Origin: Thermodesulfobacteriota bacterium
GTDB taxonomy: Bacteria; Desulfobacterota; Desulfobacteria; Desulfobacterales; JAUWMJ01
Assembly: GCA_034189135.1 (NCBI GenBank)
Contig: JAXHVO010000031.1
Location: forward strand, 1 to 51,435
Direction: 5' to 3'
Length of the DNA: 51,435 nt
Made by a program: the position numbers and the translations under genes. This document shows positions 26,986-34,715 of this stretch, one piece after another. The number at the start of each line of letters is the position of its first letter. The stretch's first letter is position 1. The notes beneath the pieces were generated by a model, which ran no database searches, was not told where the DNA came from, and saw only the letters and a list, made by a program, of their open reading frames with translations.

Positions 26986-26986
26986 G

Positions 26987-27736
26987 TTACGGAATCTTTA
27001 AATTAACAACCTGCCCGCTTTTTCCCGGCACCTCTATGGATTCGTTATTCAACAGCAATCGAATTCCACCTGCGTTTCCTATAAAAAGACTATACCCCAA
27101 AGTTGCTTTCAGCTCTACCTGATCACCCGGATTTAGATAATACTCATTGGGTTTTTGGTCATCAATGACAATCTTCATCCAAGTTTCTTCAATTGCCATT
27201 ATCTTTAGAATTAACTTTTCCGGTTTATTAGTAATCTGAATGTTTGCAGGTTCCGTATCATATTGAGGCTCAAAGGTCGCATTCCCCTCATTCTCAATAC
27301 CGGCTGCTTGGTCCGTATTGCTTTCCACCAGCTCGGTTGATGAAGATTTATTTTTAAAATAAGATACAGCGAAAACGGAAAGAAATATAAGACTTAGCAA
27401 TGCCACCACACAAAATAATAAGCGTCGCCAGAACTTTCCGCTGGGCATCTCCAAATCGGCCTCTGACTTCGCAAGTTTTTGAATGACCTTAAGCCGCATC
27501 TGGTAACGCCGGACAGCTTCATCCCCATCCGCATCGATTGCTTTTGCATAGGCACGTAAAAACCCTTTTACAAAAACCTTATCAGGCAGCTTGTCATGAT
27601 TTTCCTGCTCGATAAGGACAAGGTTATCTATCCTGATTCGGGTCTCTTCTGCTATGGTTTCAAGGCTGATACCCTTTAAAAGCCGAATATCCTGAAGGTA
27701 GCGCCCAAATGAAAGCGATTTCTTGTCTGTTGTCAT
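26987..27736 (-). CDS. RodZ-like HTH membrane protein
   Basis: 249 residues. An N-terminal Xre/RodZ-type HTH (GRYLQDIRLLKGISLETIAEETRIRIDNLVLIE, then FVKGFLRAYAKAI) is followed by one membrane helix (LLFCVVALLSLIFLSVFAV, about residues 110-130) and a C-terminal DUF4115-type beta domain (KLILKIMAIEETWMKIVID, YYLNPGDQVELKA, SLFIGNAGGIRLLLN). This is the full RodZ plan: a cytoplasmic MreB-binding HTH and a periplasmic domain, which supports rod shape. It is 9 nt from the SurA gene. Confidence 0.88.
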   Translation of the reverse strand: MTTDKKSLSFGRYLQDIRLLKGISLETIAEETRIRIDNLVLIEQENHDKLPDKVFVKGFLRAYAKAIDADGDEAVRRYQMRLKVIQKLAKSEADLEMPSGKFWRRLLFCVVALLSLIFLSVFAVSYFKNKSSSTELVESNTDQAAGIENEGNATFEPQYDTEPANIQITNKPEKLILKIMAIEETWMKIVIDDQKPNEYYLNPGDQVELKATLGYSLFIGNAGGIRLLLNNESIEVPGKSGQVVNLKIP

Positions 27737-27745
27737 GTGGTTAAT

Positions 27746-28735
27746 TTATCTTATAATTTTAATATGAGACCGGCTTTTTAAATCCTTAAGCCATGAGGCA
27801 TATTTCCGGTTTACATTATCTTGGTAAAGTTTCTGCGAAATCTCAGAGTTGGCTTCCTCAAGGGTTTTCCCGGGAAATTTTTGGATTTTCTGAATATAAA
27901 GAATTTGATACCCCTGGTCCGTATCGAGCACAGGAGTATAGTCACCTTCCTCAAGTAGTTTTATGGCCTCCTGCAACTGGGGTGAAAGATCTTTAATCTC
28001 GAACAGGCCTAAATCCCCTCCTTCAGAAGCCACCGGTGAATCAGAGTAAATTCTTGCCAGTTTATCAAAAGGTTCTCCCTGTTTCAGCTTATCCAAAACA
28101 GCTTCAATTTTTTTTAAGATTCTACTTTTTTCAGCCTCATCTGCATCCCCCGGAACTTTCATAATAATATTTCTTAAGTGATATTTCTTTTTGCCGGAGT
28201 ATTCATCCTGGTGATTCTGGTAGTACGCCTGTATATCCTCCGATGTAATGACTATTTTTGATTTTACTTCACGGCTTATCAGTTTTTCCCTGAGAATCTG
28301 TTCTTTAATTTGGTTACGATACTTCTCTAATGTAAGCCCCCGTCTGCTTAGTTCCCGGCGTAATTCTTCGTCTGTAATCAACCTTGTTTTCTTCATCCTC
28401 TCAATGGCATTGTTTATTTCCTGGGGACTCACGGATATTTTGTACCTCTTTATTTCCTGATCGGCAAGTTTCCTTTCGATCAGCATGTTCAAGGCATCCT
28501 CCCGTATTTTAAAGAGCATCTGTCGCTCCTTTTCATATGAGTAATTGGATGTCTTAATGCGATCAACATAGGGTTTAATGGTCTGGTCCAAATCATAAAG
28601 CAGCACAATTTCATCATTTACTGTGGCTACAATTCGATCAACGACTTCAGCCCCCCAAGCCTTTTGCATATCTAAAAAACAACCGCAACACAATAAAACC
28701 GCACCGGCAGCAAACAACACCAGCTGCTTTAACAT
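27746..28735 (-). CDS. SurA-like periplasmic peptidyl-prolyl isomerase
   Basis: About 329 residues. The signal peptide has a hydrophobic core (LVLFAAGAVLLCCGC). The SurA N-terminal chaperone domain (DRIVATVNDEIVLLYDLDQ, LIERKLADQEIKRYKISVS) is followed by one parvulin domain (YHLRNIIMKVPGDADEAEK, FDKLARIYSDSPVASEGGDLGLFEIKDLSPQLQEA). It should assist outer-membrane protein folding. A GTG start at 28801 is possible, but the ATG at 28735 gives a proper signal peptide. LCCGC could also act as a lipobox. A second parvulin domain is absent. Confidence 0.9.
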   Translation of the reverse strand: MLKQLVLFAAGAVLLCCGCFLDMQKAWGAEVVDRIVATVNDEIVLLYDLDQTIKPYVDRIKTSNYSYEKERQMLFKIREDALNMLIERKLADQEIKRYKISVSPQEINNAIERMKKTRLITDEELRRELSRRGLTLEKYRNQIKEQILREKLISREVKSKIVITSEDIQAYYQNHQDEYSGKKKYHLRNIIMKVPGDADEAEKSRILKKIEAVLDKLKQGEPFDKLARIYSDSPVASEGGDLGLFEIKDLSPQLQEAIKLLEEGDYTPVLDTDQGYQILYIQKIQKFPGKTLEEANSEISQKLYQDNVNRKYASWLKDLKSRSHIKIIR

Positions 28736-28776
28736 GTTCGAGTCTGTCACCAAAAATCCGTTATTACTTCTGTATG

Positions 28777-29466
28777 TTATGAAGAAAGAATTTTTTCCCA
28801 CTGCTTCTCATTAATTTCAATATAGAATCTTTTATGTATTTTTTCTATCCAGGATTTATAAATTTCTTCTATCTTTTTTCTGCGCAAATGTTTGACTATT
28901 TTTTCGTTCAAATCCTTCGATTTGTTTGCCAAATCCGGCTTAAAATTGGATGCCTTATAATTTTCTTCATAATACCTTGCAATATCATCTGCGGTAATCA
29001 CGATCTGATCTGATAGCTCTTTTTCTATCAGTTTTTCTATCAACATTCGCGTTTTTAACCCTTTTTTCCAGGATTCATAGGAAACTGCATATTCTAGTAA
29101 TATCTCTTCAAAAACGCCTTCAGGATAATCGCTTTTTATGGCTGCGACTGTTTTTTCAATTTCTGATTGCGGAATAGAAACACCCAATTCTTTGGCGCGT
29201 TCCAGCAGAACCATCTCTTCAGTCATCTGATTTAAAAGCCTCTTTTTAGCTTCTTTTAATGCAGATGCATCCTGCAAGGTGTTATGCGGAAAAGCGGCCT
29301 CGGCGATTTCAAAAGCTTTATTGTAGTCAAACACGGTTACCACTCTTTGATTAATCCGAATCAAGTATTCATCCTGATCTTTGGATTCCGGTTTCTCACA
29401 TGATGTGAAAAGGCAAGCCGTGAACAATAAAACGGTCGCCGCGATTATTTTCTGTATGTATTTCAT
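28777..29466 (-). CDS. SurA-N-like lipoprotein without parvulin domain
   Basis: 229 residues. A lipoprotein signal peptide ends in a lipobox (CLFTSC). The rest resembles the SurA/PpiD N-terminal chaperone domain: YLIRINQRVVTVFDYNKAFE, a long helical pair and QIVITADDIARYYEENYK. The parvulin catalytic domain is missing, so it probably acts as a chaperone or a partner of the SurA next to it. The mature chain is highly charged at its C-terminus. It lies between mfd and surA. Confidence 0.85.
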   Translation of the reverse strand: MKYIQKIIAATVLLFTACLFTSCEKPESKDQDEYLIRINQRVVTVFDYNKAFEIAEAAFPHNTLQDASALKEAKKRLLNQMTEEMVLLERAKELGVSIPQSEIEKTVAAIKSDYPEGVFEEILLEYAVSYESWKKGLKTRMLIEKLIEKELSDQIVITADDIARYYEENYKASNFKPDLANKSKDLNEKIVKHLRRKKIEEIYKSWIEKIHKRFYIEINEKQWEKILSS

Positions 29467-29501
29467 TGCTGAATGATAATCTCCTGCTTTTTACTAAACT
29501 T

Positions 29502-32500
29502 TTAATTGTTAACACGCTGTGCAATTTCTTTCAAGATTTTTCTCACTTGAGCCACCAGACCGTTAAAGCTGCTGTTGGAAAGCCTGGCTTTAAAAATATG
29601 ATCCGGCGAGAGCTCATAAAGCCTTTTATTGGACACAACCACATCAACAATACCCGGTGGATTTTTTTGGTGCACCGCTGAAAAATGAAGCATCAGCATT
29701 CCCCCTCTCAGGTCAAGCCGCTTTACCCCGGCCTTTACAGATAATACTTTCAGTATGATTTTTAACAGTAGATTGGCCGCTTCCCGCGGTAAAGCCCCAA
29801 AACGGTCCATTATTTCAGCTTTGAAATCCGCAATTTCACTCAACTCAGCCATTTTGGTCAAACGGCGATAAGCTGAAAGTCGCTGATCAATATCAGGAAT
29901 ATAGGACTCAGGGATATAAGCAGATATGGTAATATTAATTTCCGGCTCCAGGGATTCTATGACCGGTTTTCCCTTCAGTTGGGATACTGCGTTTTCCATA
30001 AGCTTTAAATACATGTCATACCCTACTGCGGCAATGTGACCGGACTGGGAAGCCCCCAGAATAGTTCCTCCCCCCCTGATCTTCAAATCACTCATGGCTA
30101 TTTGGAAGCCAGCACCCAGGTCGCTGTGTTCCATCAGCACCTTAAGGCGTTTTACCGCATCTTTTCCCAAGCTAGTTTCATCTGGAATAAAAAGGTATGC
30201 ATAGGCCTGTTCATCGGCGCGACCCACACGGCCGCGTAACTGATACATCTGGGCCAGGCCAAACCTGTCCGCCCGATTAACGATGATGGTATTGGCTGAA
30301 GGAATATCAAGTCCCGATTCTATTATGGTAGTGCACACCAGCATGTCAATTTCCTTATTCATAAACTTCAGCATCACCCGTTCTAATTCATCTTCATTCA
30401 TCCGGCCGTGGGCAACTTCCAGCCGGACTTCCGGTATCAGTTTTTTTAATTTTCCTGCCATTTTCCAGATACTGTGAATATTGTTATGAACAAAATAAAC
30501 CTGCCCTCCCCTTCCCAATTCCCTTCTTACCGCTTCAGACACGATGGCATCATCGATTTCAGAAATATAGGTAATGATCGCCCGGCGATACTCTGGAGGA
30601 GTTGAGATAACACTTATGTCGCGTATTCCCATAAGAGACAGATGAAGTGTTCGGGGTATCGGAGTGGCGGTCAGGGCCAGAACATCGACATTATGTCTTA
30701 TTTTTTTTAATTTCTCTTTGTGCTTCACGCCGAAACGCTGCTCTTCATCAAGCACTAACAGGCCGAGATCCTTAAATATGACATCTTTAGAAAGTAGGCG
30801 GTGGGTGCCTATCACAATATCGACTTTGCCGATTTTTAAATCGTTGATGATTGCCCGCTGCTCTTTGGGAGAACGGAATCTACTCAAACAAGCCACCTTT
30901 ATGGGATATCTTTCAAATCTTGAGGAAAATGTTTCAAAATGCTGCTGCGCAAGCACCGTGGTCGGAACGAGTACGGCAACCTGTTTCCCGTTAAAAACCG
31001 CCATAAATGATGCGCGAAGAGCGACTTCTGTTTTCCCATATCCGACATCACCGCATATGAGCCGGTCCATCGGGGTTGGCTTTTCCATATCGGAAAGCAC
31101 ATCATCTATGGCATTCAGCTGATCTTGGGTTTCTTCATAGGAAAAACCCGCTTCAAAATCATGGAGAGAACTGTCAATGGCCTCAAAAGCAAATCCTTGT
31201 TCAACTTTGCGTGCCGCATAGATTTTGAGAAGCTCTCCGGCTATCTTTTCTGCTGTCCGTTTGACACTATTTTTCACCCGTTCCCATGATTTTCCGCCCA
31301 TTTTGTCAAGGACCGGGTCAATGCCATCCACCCCCATGTACTTTTGTATCATATTCATACGATCCACAGGGAGGTACAGTTTATCCGAATCTTTATAGAT
31401 AATTAGGAGAAAATCGTTGGTCGATCCGTCTATCTTTAATTTGACCAGATCCTCATACCGGCCGATTCCATGCTCAACATGCACAATAAGATCTTCTTTT
31501 TTCAAATCTTCAAATGCCAGGAGTTTTGCATGAACACTTTGCTTGGGTTTCAACTTTTTGCGGTGTTTTGCACCGAATATTTCATTTTGCGTGATCACTG
31601 CAAGTGATTCGTCCGGCCAGACAAATCCTGATGAAATCCGGCCCAGGCAGATAAATTCAAAACCTTTACCCTGGGTGATATCTGAAAACCGGGCCATGGT
31701 TTTTGGCTCAACAGGATATGGGGCAAGAAGTGATATCAGCCGATCTGCCTGCGGTGTTGAATGACAGACAATAATGGTTTTCAATCCGGCTTGTGTATTA
31801 TTTTTAATCCATTGGGCAAGGGGTAAAAGAAGTCTTTCTTTTTCCATGTGAGTTTTTAACGCCAGACTCAAATCTGAATGATCATGCGTGGAAAGGGTAT
31901 ACTGCAGTGGACCTTGATCTTTATCATTTTGTTCCCTTAAAATGGGAAGTATTCTTAAGATCAAAGGTTTTTTCTTTAAAAACGTATCGGTGATATCTTC
32001 CCATTTTAAATACAGGCTTTCAGGCCTGACACACAGCCGCTTTTCACTTCGCGCCAGTTCAAAATTTTTAAATATCCGTGTTTCAAGTTCAGTGGCCGCT
32101 TTTTCCAGCTCTTCGGGTTCTGTATTAATAAAAAGGGTATCGCTCGGCAGGTAATCAAACAGGGTATCAAGCTTGGTATAAACCAGCGGAATCAGACTCT
32201 CCAATCCAGGAAATAGACCCTCATGCCTAATACGACTGATAATCTTTCTGGTCCTGGATACCGGCATATCAAGGCGGGACGCCCGCTGCCGTATCCGGCT
32301 TATGATTAGAGGAATACGTTTTTTAACTAAAACAGCCTCCTTGGCTGGAAGTATAACGGCTTCCTTAAGGTCTCTAATTTTTCTCTGGCTTGCGGCGGAA
32401 AAAGATCTGATGGAATCCACCGTGTCGCCAAAAAATTCGACTCTCAGCGGATCAGGATACATGGGAGAAAAAATATCCAAAATCCCTCCTCTGATGGAAA

Positions 32501-33017
32501 AATCGCCCGGTTCCTCTACAATAGAGGTTTCCTCATATCCACCGAAAATCATTTTCTCGATCAAAGCATCACGTTCAATCTCTTCATTCACCATTATCAG
32601 ATCAGCAAAGTGGATGATTTCTTTTCGCGGAATCATTTTCTGCAGCATCGCTTCCACTGTGGTCACCACAATGGACGGCCCATTATTTTCAATCAACTTA
32701 TATAGTGTCCGAATTCGTCTGGCTGCGGTTTCGTTGTGATAAGAGAGAAATTTAAATGGTGAAATATGATAAGGAGGAAAATATAGCAGTGCGGATGCAT
32801 CATTTCCTAAAAAAAAATTCAGATCTTCCAGAAGCCTTTCCGCATATTTTGGGGAAGGGGTCAGCAGAAAAATGGAATTCTTCTGCTTTTGGTATGCCCT
32901 TGAAATTAAATAGGCTTTTGCTGATTCTTCCAGCCCTGTGCATTCAATGGTCTGTTCTCTTGCAGATATTTTATCAATCAGGGTTTCAACTGAAATTTTT
33001 TCTTGATTTGGATTCAT
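29502..33017 (-). CDS. mfd: Transcription-repair coupling factor Mfd
   Basis: 1171 residues. The UvrB-like N-terminal region has YFPPYHISPFKFLSYHNE and ETSIVEEPGDFSIRGGILDIF. The RNA polymerase interaction domain (LIVHVEHGIGRYEDLVKL) is followed by the translocase with Walker A GDVGYGKTEVALRA, the DEEQ box LVLDEEQRFGVKHKE and GLDIPSANTIIVNRADRFGLAQMYQLRGRVGR, and the C-terminal TRCF domain (ITISAYIPESYIPD). Mfd removes stalled RNA polymerase and recruits UvrA. I chose ATG at 33017 over an upstream TTG. Full length, intact. Confidence 0.97.
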   Translation of the reverse strand: MNPNQEKISVETLIDKISAREQTIECTGLEESAKAYLISRAYQKQKNSIFLLTPSPKYAERLLEDLNFFLGNDASALLYFPPYHISPFKFLSYHNETAARRIRTLYKLIENNGPSIVVTTVEAMLQKMIPRKEIIHFADLIMVNEEIERDALIEKMIFGGYEETSIVEEPGDFSIRGGILDIFSPMYPDPLRVEFFGDTVDSIRSFSAASQRKIRDLKEAVILPAKEAVLVKKRIPLIISRIRQRASRLDMPVSRTRKIISRIRHEGLFPGLESLIPLVYTKLDTLFDYLPSDTLFINTEPEELEKAATELETRIFKNFELARSEKRLCVRPESLYLKWEDITDTFLKKKPLILRILPILREQNDKDQGPLQYTLSTHDHSDLSLALKTHMEKERLLLPLAQWIKNNTQAGLKTIIVCHSTPQADRLISLLAPYPVEPKTMARFSDITQGKGFEFICLGRISSGFVWPDESLAVITQNEIFGAKHRKKLKPKQSVHAKLLAFEDLKKEDLIVHVEHGIGRYEDLVKLKIDGSTNDFLLIIYKDSDKLYLPVDRMNMIQKYMGVDGIDPVLDKMGGKSWERVKNSVKRTAEKIAGELLKIYAARKVEQGFAFEAIDSSLHDFEAGFSYEETQDQLNAIDDVLSDMEKPTPMDRLICGDVGYGKTEVALRASFMAVFNGKQVAVLVPTTVLAQQHFETFSSRFERYPIKVACLSRFRSPKEQRAIINDLKIGKVDIVIGTHRLLSKDVIFKDLGLLVLDEEQRFGVKHKEKLKKIRHNVDVLALTATPIPRTLHLSLMGIRDISVISTPPEYRRAIITYISEIDDAIVSEAVRRELGRGGQVYFVHNNIHSIWKMAGKLKKLIPEVRLEVAHGRMNEDELERVMLKFMNKEIDMLVCTTIIESGLDIPSANTIIVNRADRFGLAQMYQLRGRVGRADEQAYAYLFIPDETSLGKDAVKRLKVLMEHSDLGAGFQIAMSDLKIRGGGTILGASQSGHIAAVGYDMYLKLMENAVSQLKGKPVIESLEPEINITISAYIPESYIPDIDQRLSAYRRLTKMAELSEIADFKAEIMDRFGALPREAANLLLKIILKVLSVKAGVKRLDLRGGMLMLHFSAVHQKNPPGIVDVVVSNKRLYELSPDHIFKARLSNSSFNGLVAQVRKILKEIAQRVNN

Positions 33018-33070
33018 AAACAAAGTAGTTGTTTCTCATTTGTGGGTAGTTAATGCATAATACATCTTTA

Positions 33071-33146
33071 GCCGGCGTAGCTCAGTTGGTAGAGCAGCTG
33101 ATTCGTAATCAGCAGGCAGGCGGTTCGACTCCGCCCGTCGGCTCCA
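33071..33146 (+). tRNA. tRNA-Thr (anticodon CGT)
   Basis: A 76-nt cloverleaf with encoded CCA. The acceptor stem GCCGGCG pairs with CGTCGGC (one G-U). The D arm is GCTCAGTTGGTAGAGC. The anticodon stem GCTGA/TCAGC holds the loop TTCGTAA, giving anticodon CGT, which reads ACG (Thr). The T arm is GGCGG-TTCGACT-CCGCC. It is transcribed away from mfd, and prophage genes begin immediately after it, so its 3' end is the likely integration site. Confidence 0.96.
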
Positions 33147-33152
33147 AACATT

Positions 33153-33192
33153 AAAAGGGATTACGGCCACTTAGGTCGAAATCCCTTTTTTA
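33153..33192 (+). terminator. Rho-independent terminator after tRNA-Thr
   Basis: AAAAGGGATT at 33153-33162 pairs with AATCCCTTTT beginning near 33180, followed by a T-run (CCCTTTTTTA). It ends the tRNA transcript at the chromosome/prophage boundary. It is also a possible part of the att region. Confidence 0.8.
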
Positions 33193-33239
33193 TACTAAAA
33201 CATAAAACTCGGCAAATCAAGGCAAAATACGGCAATTTT

Positions 33240-33626
33240 GCGCCCCTTTTTGTCCCCCTTTTTATTTTCATTTTTATCGGTGGAACACTTTCCGGCTGTG
33301 CATCACTCGATATCCATCCTGACCCCTGGACCAAAGATCAAAAAATAATGCAAGGCACAGTCACGCTGCTAAATATTATTGACTGGGGCCAGACACTCGA
33401 CATTGTAGATAAGCCAGACCAATATTACGAAATCAATCCATATCTCGGTAAGCATCCAAGTCGGGGAAAAGTTAATAAATATTTTTTCTGCACCATACCA
33501 GCAAAAATCCTTATAACTCACATATTGCCATCAGGTTGGCGTAAATGGTGGCTCGGCGTAAATATTTCGATTTCTGGCTATCTTGTGGGCCATAATTGGC
33601 ATGTAGGATTGAGGGCAAACTATTAA
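33240..33626 (+). CDS. Phage-associated lipoprotein gene lacking a start codon
   Basis: The frame is open from about 33192 and encodes a hydrophobic stretch (PLFVPLFIFIFIGG) and a lipobox (LSGC) before SLDIHPDPWTKD. It continues into DWGQTLDIVDKPDQYYEINPYLGKHPSRG, a pattern I associate with lipoproteins in phages of this group. No ATG, GTG or TTG occurs in this frame before 33348, which lies after the lipobox. So the gene has either lost its start through integration beside the tRNA, or uses a rare start (for example ATC at 33216). The given start is the first codon of the hydrophobic region, not a proven start. Starting at the ATG at 33348 would leave 92 residues without a signal peptide. 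Confidence 0.55.
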   Translation, partial: APLFVPLFIFIFIGGTLSGCASLDIHPDPWTKDQKIMQGTVTLLNIIDWGQTLDIVDKPDQYYEINPYLGKHPSRGKVNKYFFCTIPAKILITHILPSGWRKWWLGVNISISGYLVGHNWHVGLRANY

Positions 33627-33642
33627 CAACGAGAGGTTTGAT

Positions 33643-34233
33643 ATGATTTCAATAAACGTAAAATCAAATGTTAAACAATTTACCCGGCATTTAACCAGGA
33701 TTGAAAAGAAACAGGTGCCCTTTGCCACCGCCAGGGCCTTGACCTGGACCGCCCAGGACGTGCAAAAATGGTTGATCAAAAAAATTCCCTCAATCTTCAA
33801 CGTGACTAAAAAGTGGTGGCTCAAACAGCAGCCGACCGGAATTAAGATCAAACCGGCAAAAAAGAATTATCTGGTCTCATCGATCTATACCAAAGCATAT
33901 TTTGCCAACCTCCAGGAAGAAGGCGGAACCAAGCGGCCAACCAGAAGCAAGAATCTTGTCATACCGACAAAAAAAGTTCCAAAGTCCAGGCGTAAAGCCG
34001 GCGGTGCAGCGGTCATGTTAAAGGGCAAAAAAGTGTTTTCAACCGCCCGGGGTATTTATCGCAGAAAGGGCGGAAAGAAGAGCAGGACCATTGAACTGCT
34101 ATTTCATAAAGAGCGGTCCGCAAATATCAAGCCCCGGTTTAACTTTAGACAAACAGCGCACAGCATTGCCACTCGAATGTTTAAAAGAAATTTTTTACGA
34201 TCGCTGGCCGGTGCGCTAAAGACCAGGAGATAA
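33643..34233 (+). CDS. GpZ-like phage minor tail protein
   Basis: 196 residues, strongly basic. The N-terminal half has FATARALTWTAQDVQKWL, resembling the FAxAxALNxTA pattern of prophage minor tail protein Z (gpZ) proteins, which connect head and tail in lambda. The middle and C-terminal parts carry many Arg and Lys (KKVPKSRRK, RRKGGKKSR). A GAGAGG site precedes the start. Its place before the terminase genes rather than among the tail genes is unusual. Confidence 0.6.
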   Translation: MISINVKSNVKQFTRHLTRIEKKQVPFATARALTWTAQDVQKWLIKKIPSIFNVTKKWWLKQQPTGIKIKPAKKNYLVSSIYTKAYFANLQEEGGTKRPTRSKNLVIPTKKVPKSRRKAGGAAVMLKGKKVFSTARGIYRRKGGKKSRTIELLFHKERSANIKPRFNFRQTAHSIATRMFKRNFLRSLAGALKTRR

Positions 34234-34240
34234 TACAAAA

Positions 34241-34261
34241 GGGGGGATAAAAATACCCCCC
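34241..34261 (+). other. Six-G/six-C hairpin
   Basis: GGGGGG at 34241-34246 pairs with CCCCCC at 34256-34261 around an A/T-rich loop. No T-run follows, so it is not a classical terminator. It lies just after the GpZ-like gene, in a 137-bp gene-free gap before the SLOG gene; the rest of the gap shows nothing I recognise. Confidence 0.5.
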
Positions 34262-34370
34262 ACCTCAACATATTGATATTATAGCGGGTCCTTCTGGTTA
34301 ACATACTGCGGGTAACGCGCAGAGGGCGATACATTTTTAGTTCCAGGATTTTTCCCAGGGAGTTCGTTTC

Positions 34371-34715
34371 ATGAAAATTGCAATCGTCGGATCCAGAAGC
34401 TTTCAAGATTATGGATTGTTGATGAAAACTATGGCCAAACATAAACCAAGCGCAATCGTTTCCGGGGGCGCCAAAGGCGCGGACACCCTGGCGGAAAGAT
34501 ATGCCGGAGAAATCGGCGTTGACTGCATTATTTTTAAGCCTGACTGGAAAAGATACGGCCGGGCAGCCGGGCCAAAGCGGAACAAGCAAATCGTCGAAGC
34601 GGCGGACCGGATCATCGCATTTTGGAACGGAAAAAGCCGCGGGACATTCTCAACGATAACGCTGGCAATGAAGGCGAGGAAACCGGTTGATGTTGTACGA
34701 TTTGTGGAAAAGTAG
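34371..34715 (+). CDS. YspA-like SLOG domain protein (DUF2493)
   Basis: 114 residues, a complete small Rossmann-like SLOG protein. Signatures are MKIAIVGSRSFQDY at the N-terminus and IVSGGAKGADTLAERYAGEIGV, typical of the YspA/DUF2493 group, with an acidic pair near DRIIAFWNGKSRGT. SLOG proteins bind nucleotides or nucleotide-derived signals; the ligand here is unknown. It overlaps the next gene by 26 nt, so they are translated together. The ATG at 34371 has AGGGAG 8 nt upstream. Confidence 0.85.
   Translation: MKIAIVGSRSFQDYGLLMKTMAKHKPSAIVSGGAKGADTLAERYAGEIGVDCIIFKPDWKRYGRAAGPKRNKQIVEAADRIIAFWNGKSRGTFSTITLAMKARKPVDVVRFVEK

Noticed and set aside
33531-33851. Minus-strand frame across the lipoprotein and GpZ-like genes
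   Set aside because: It spans two plus-strand genes and their gap and shows no domain or start signal.
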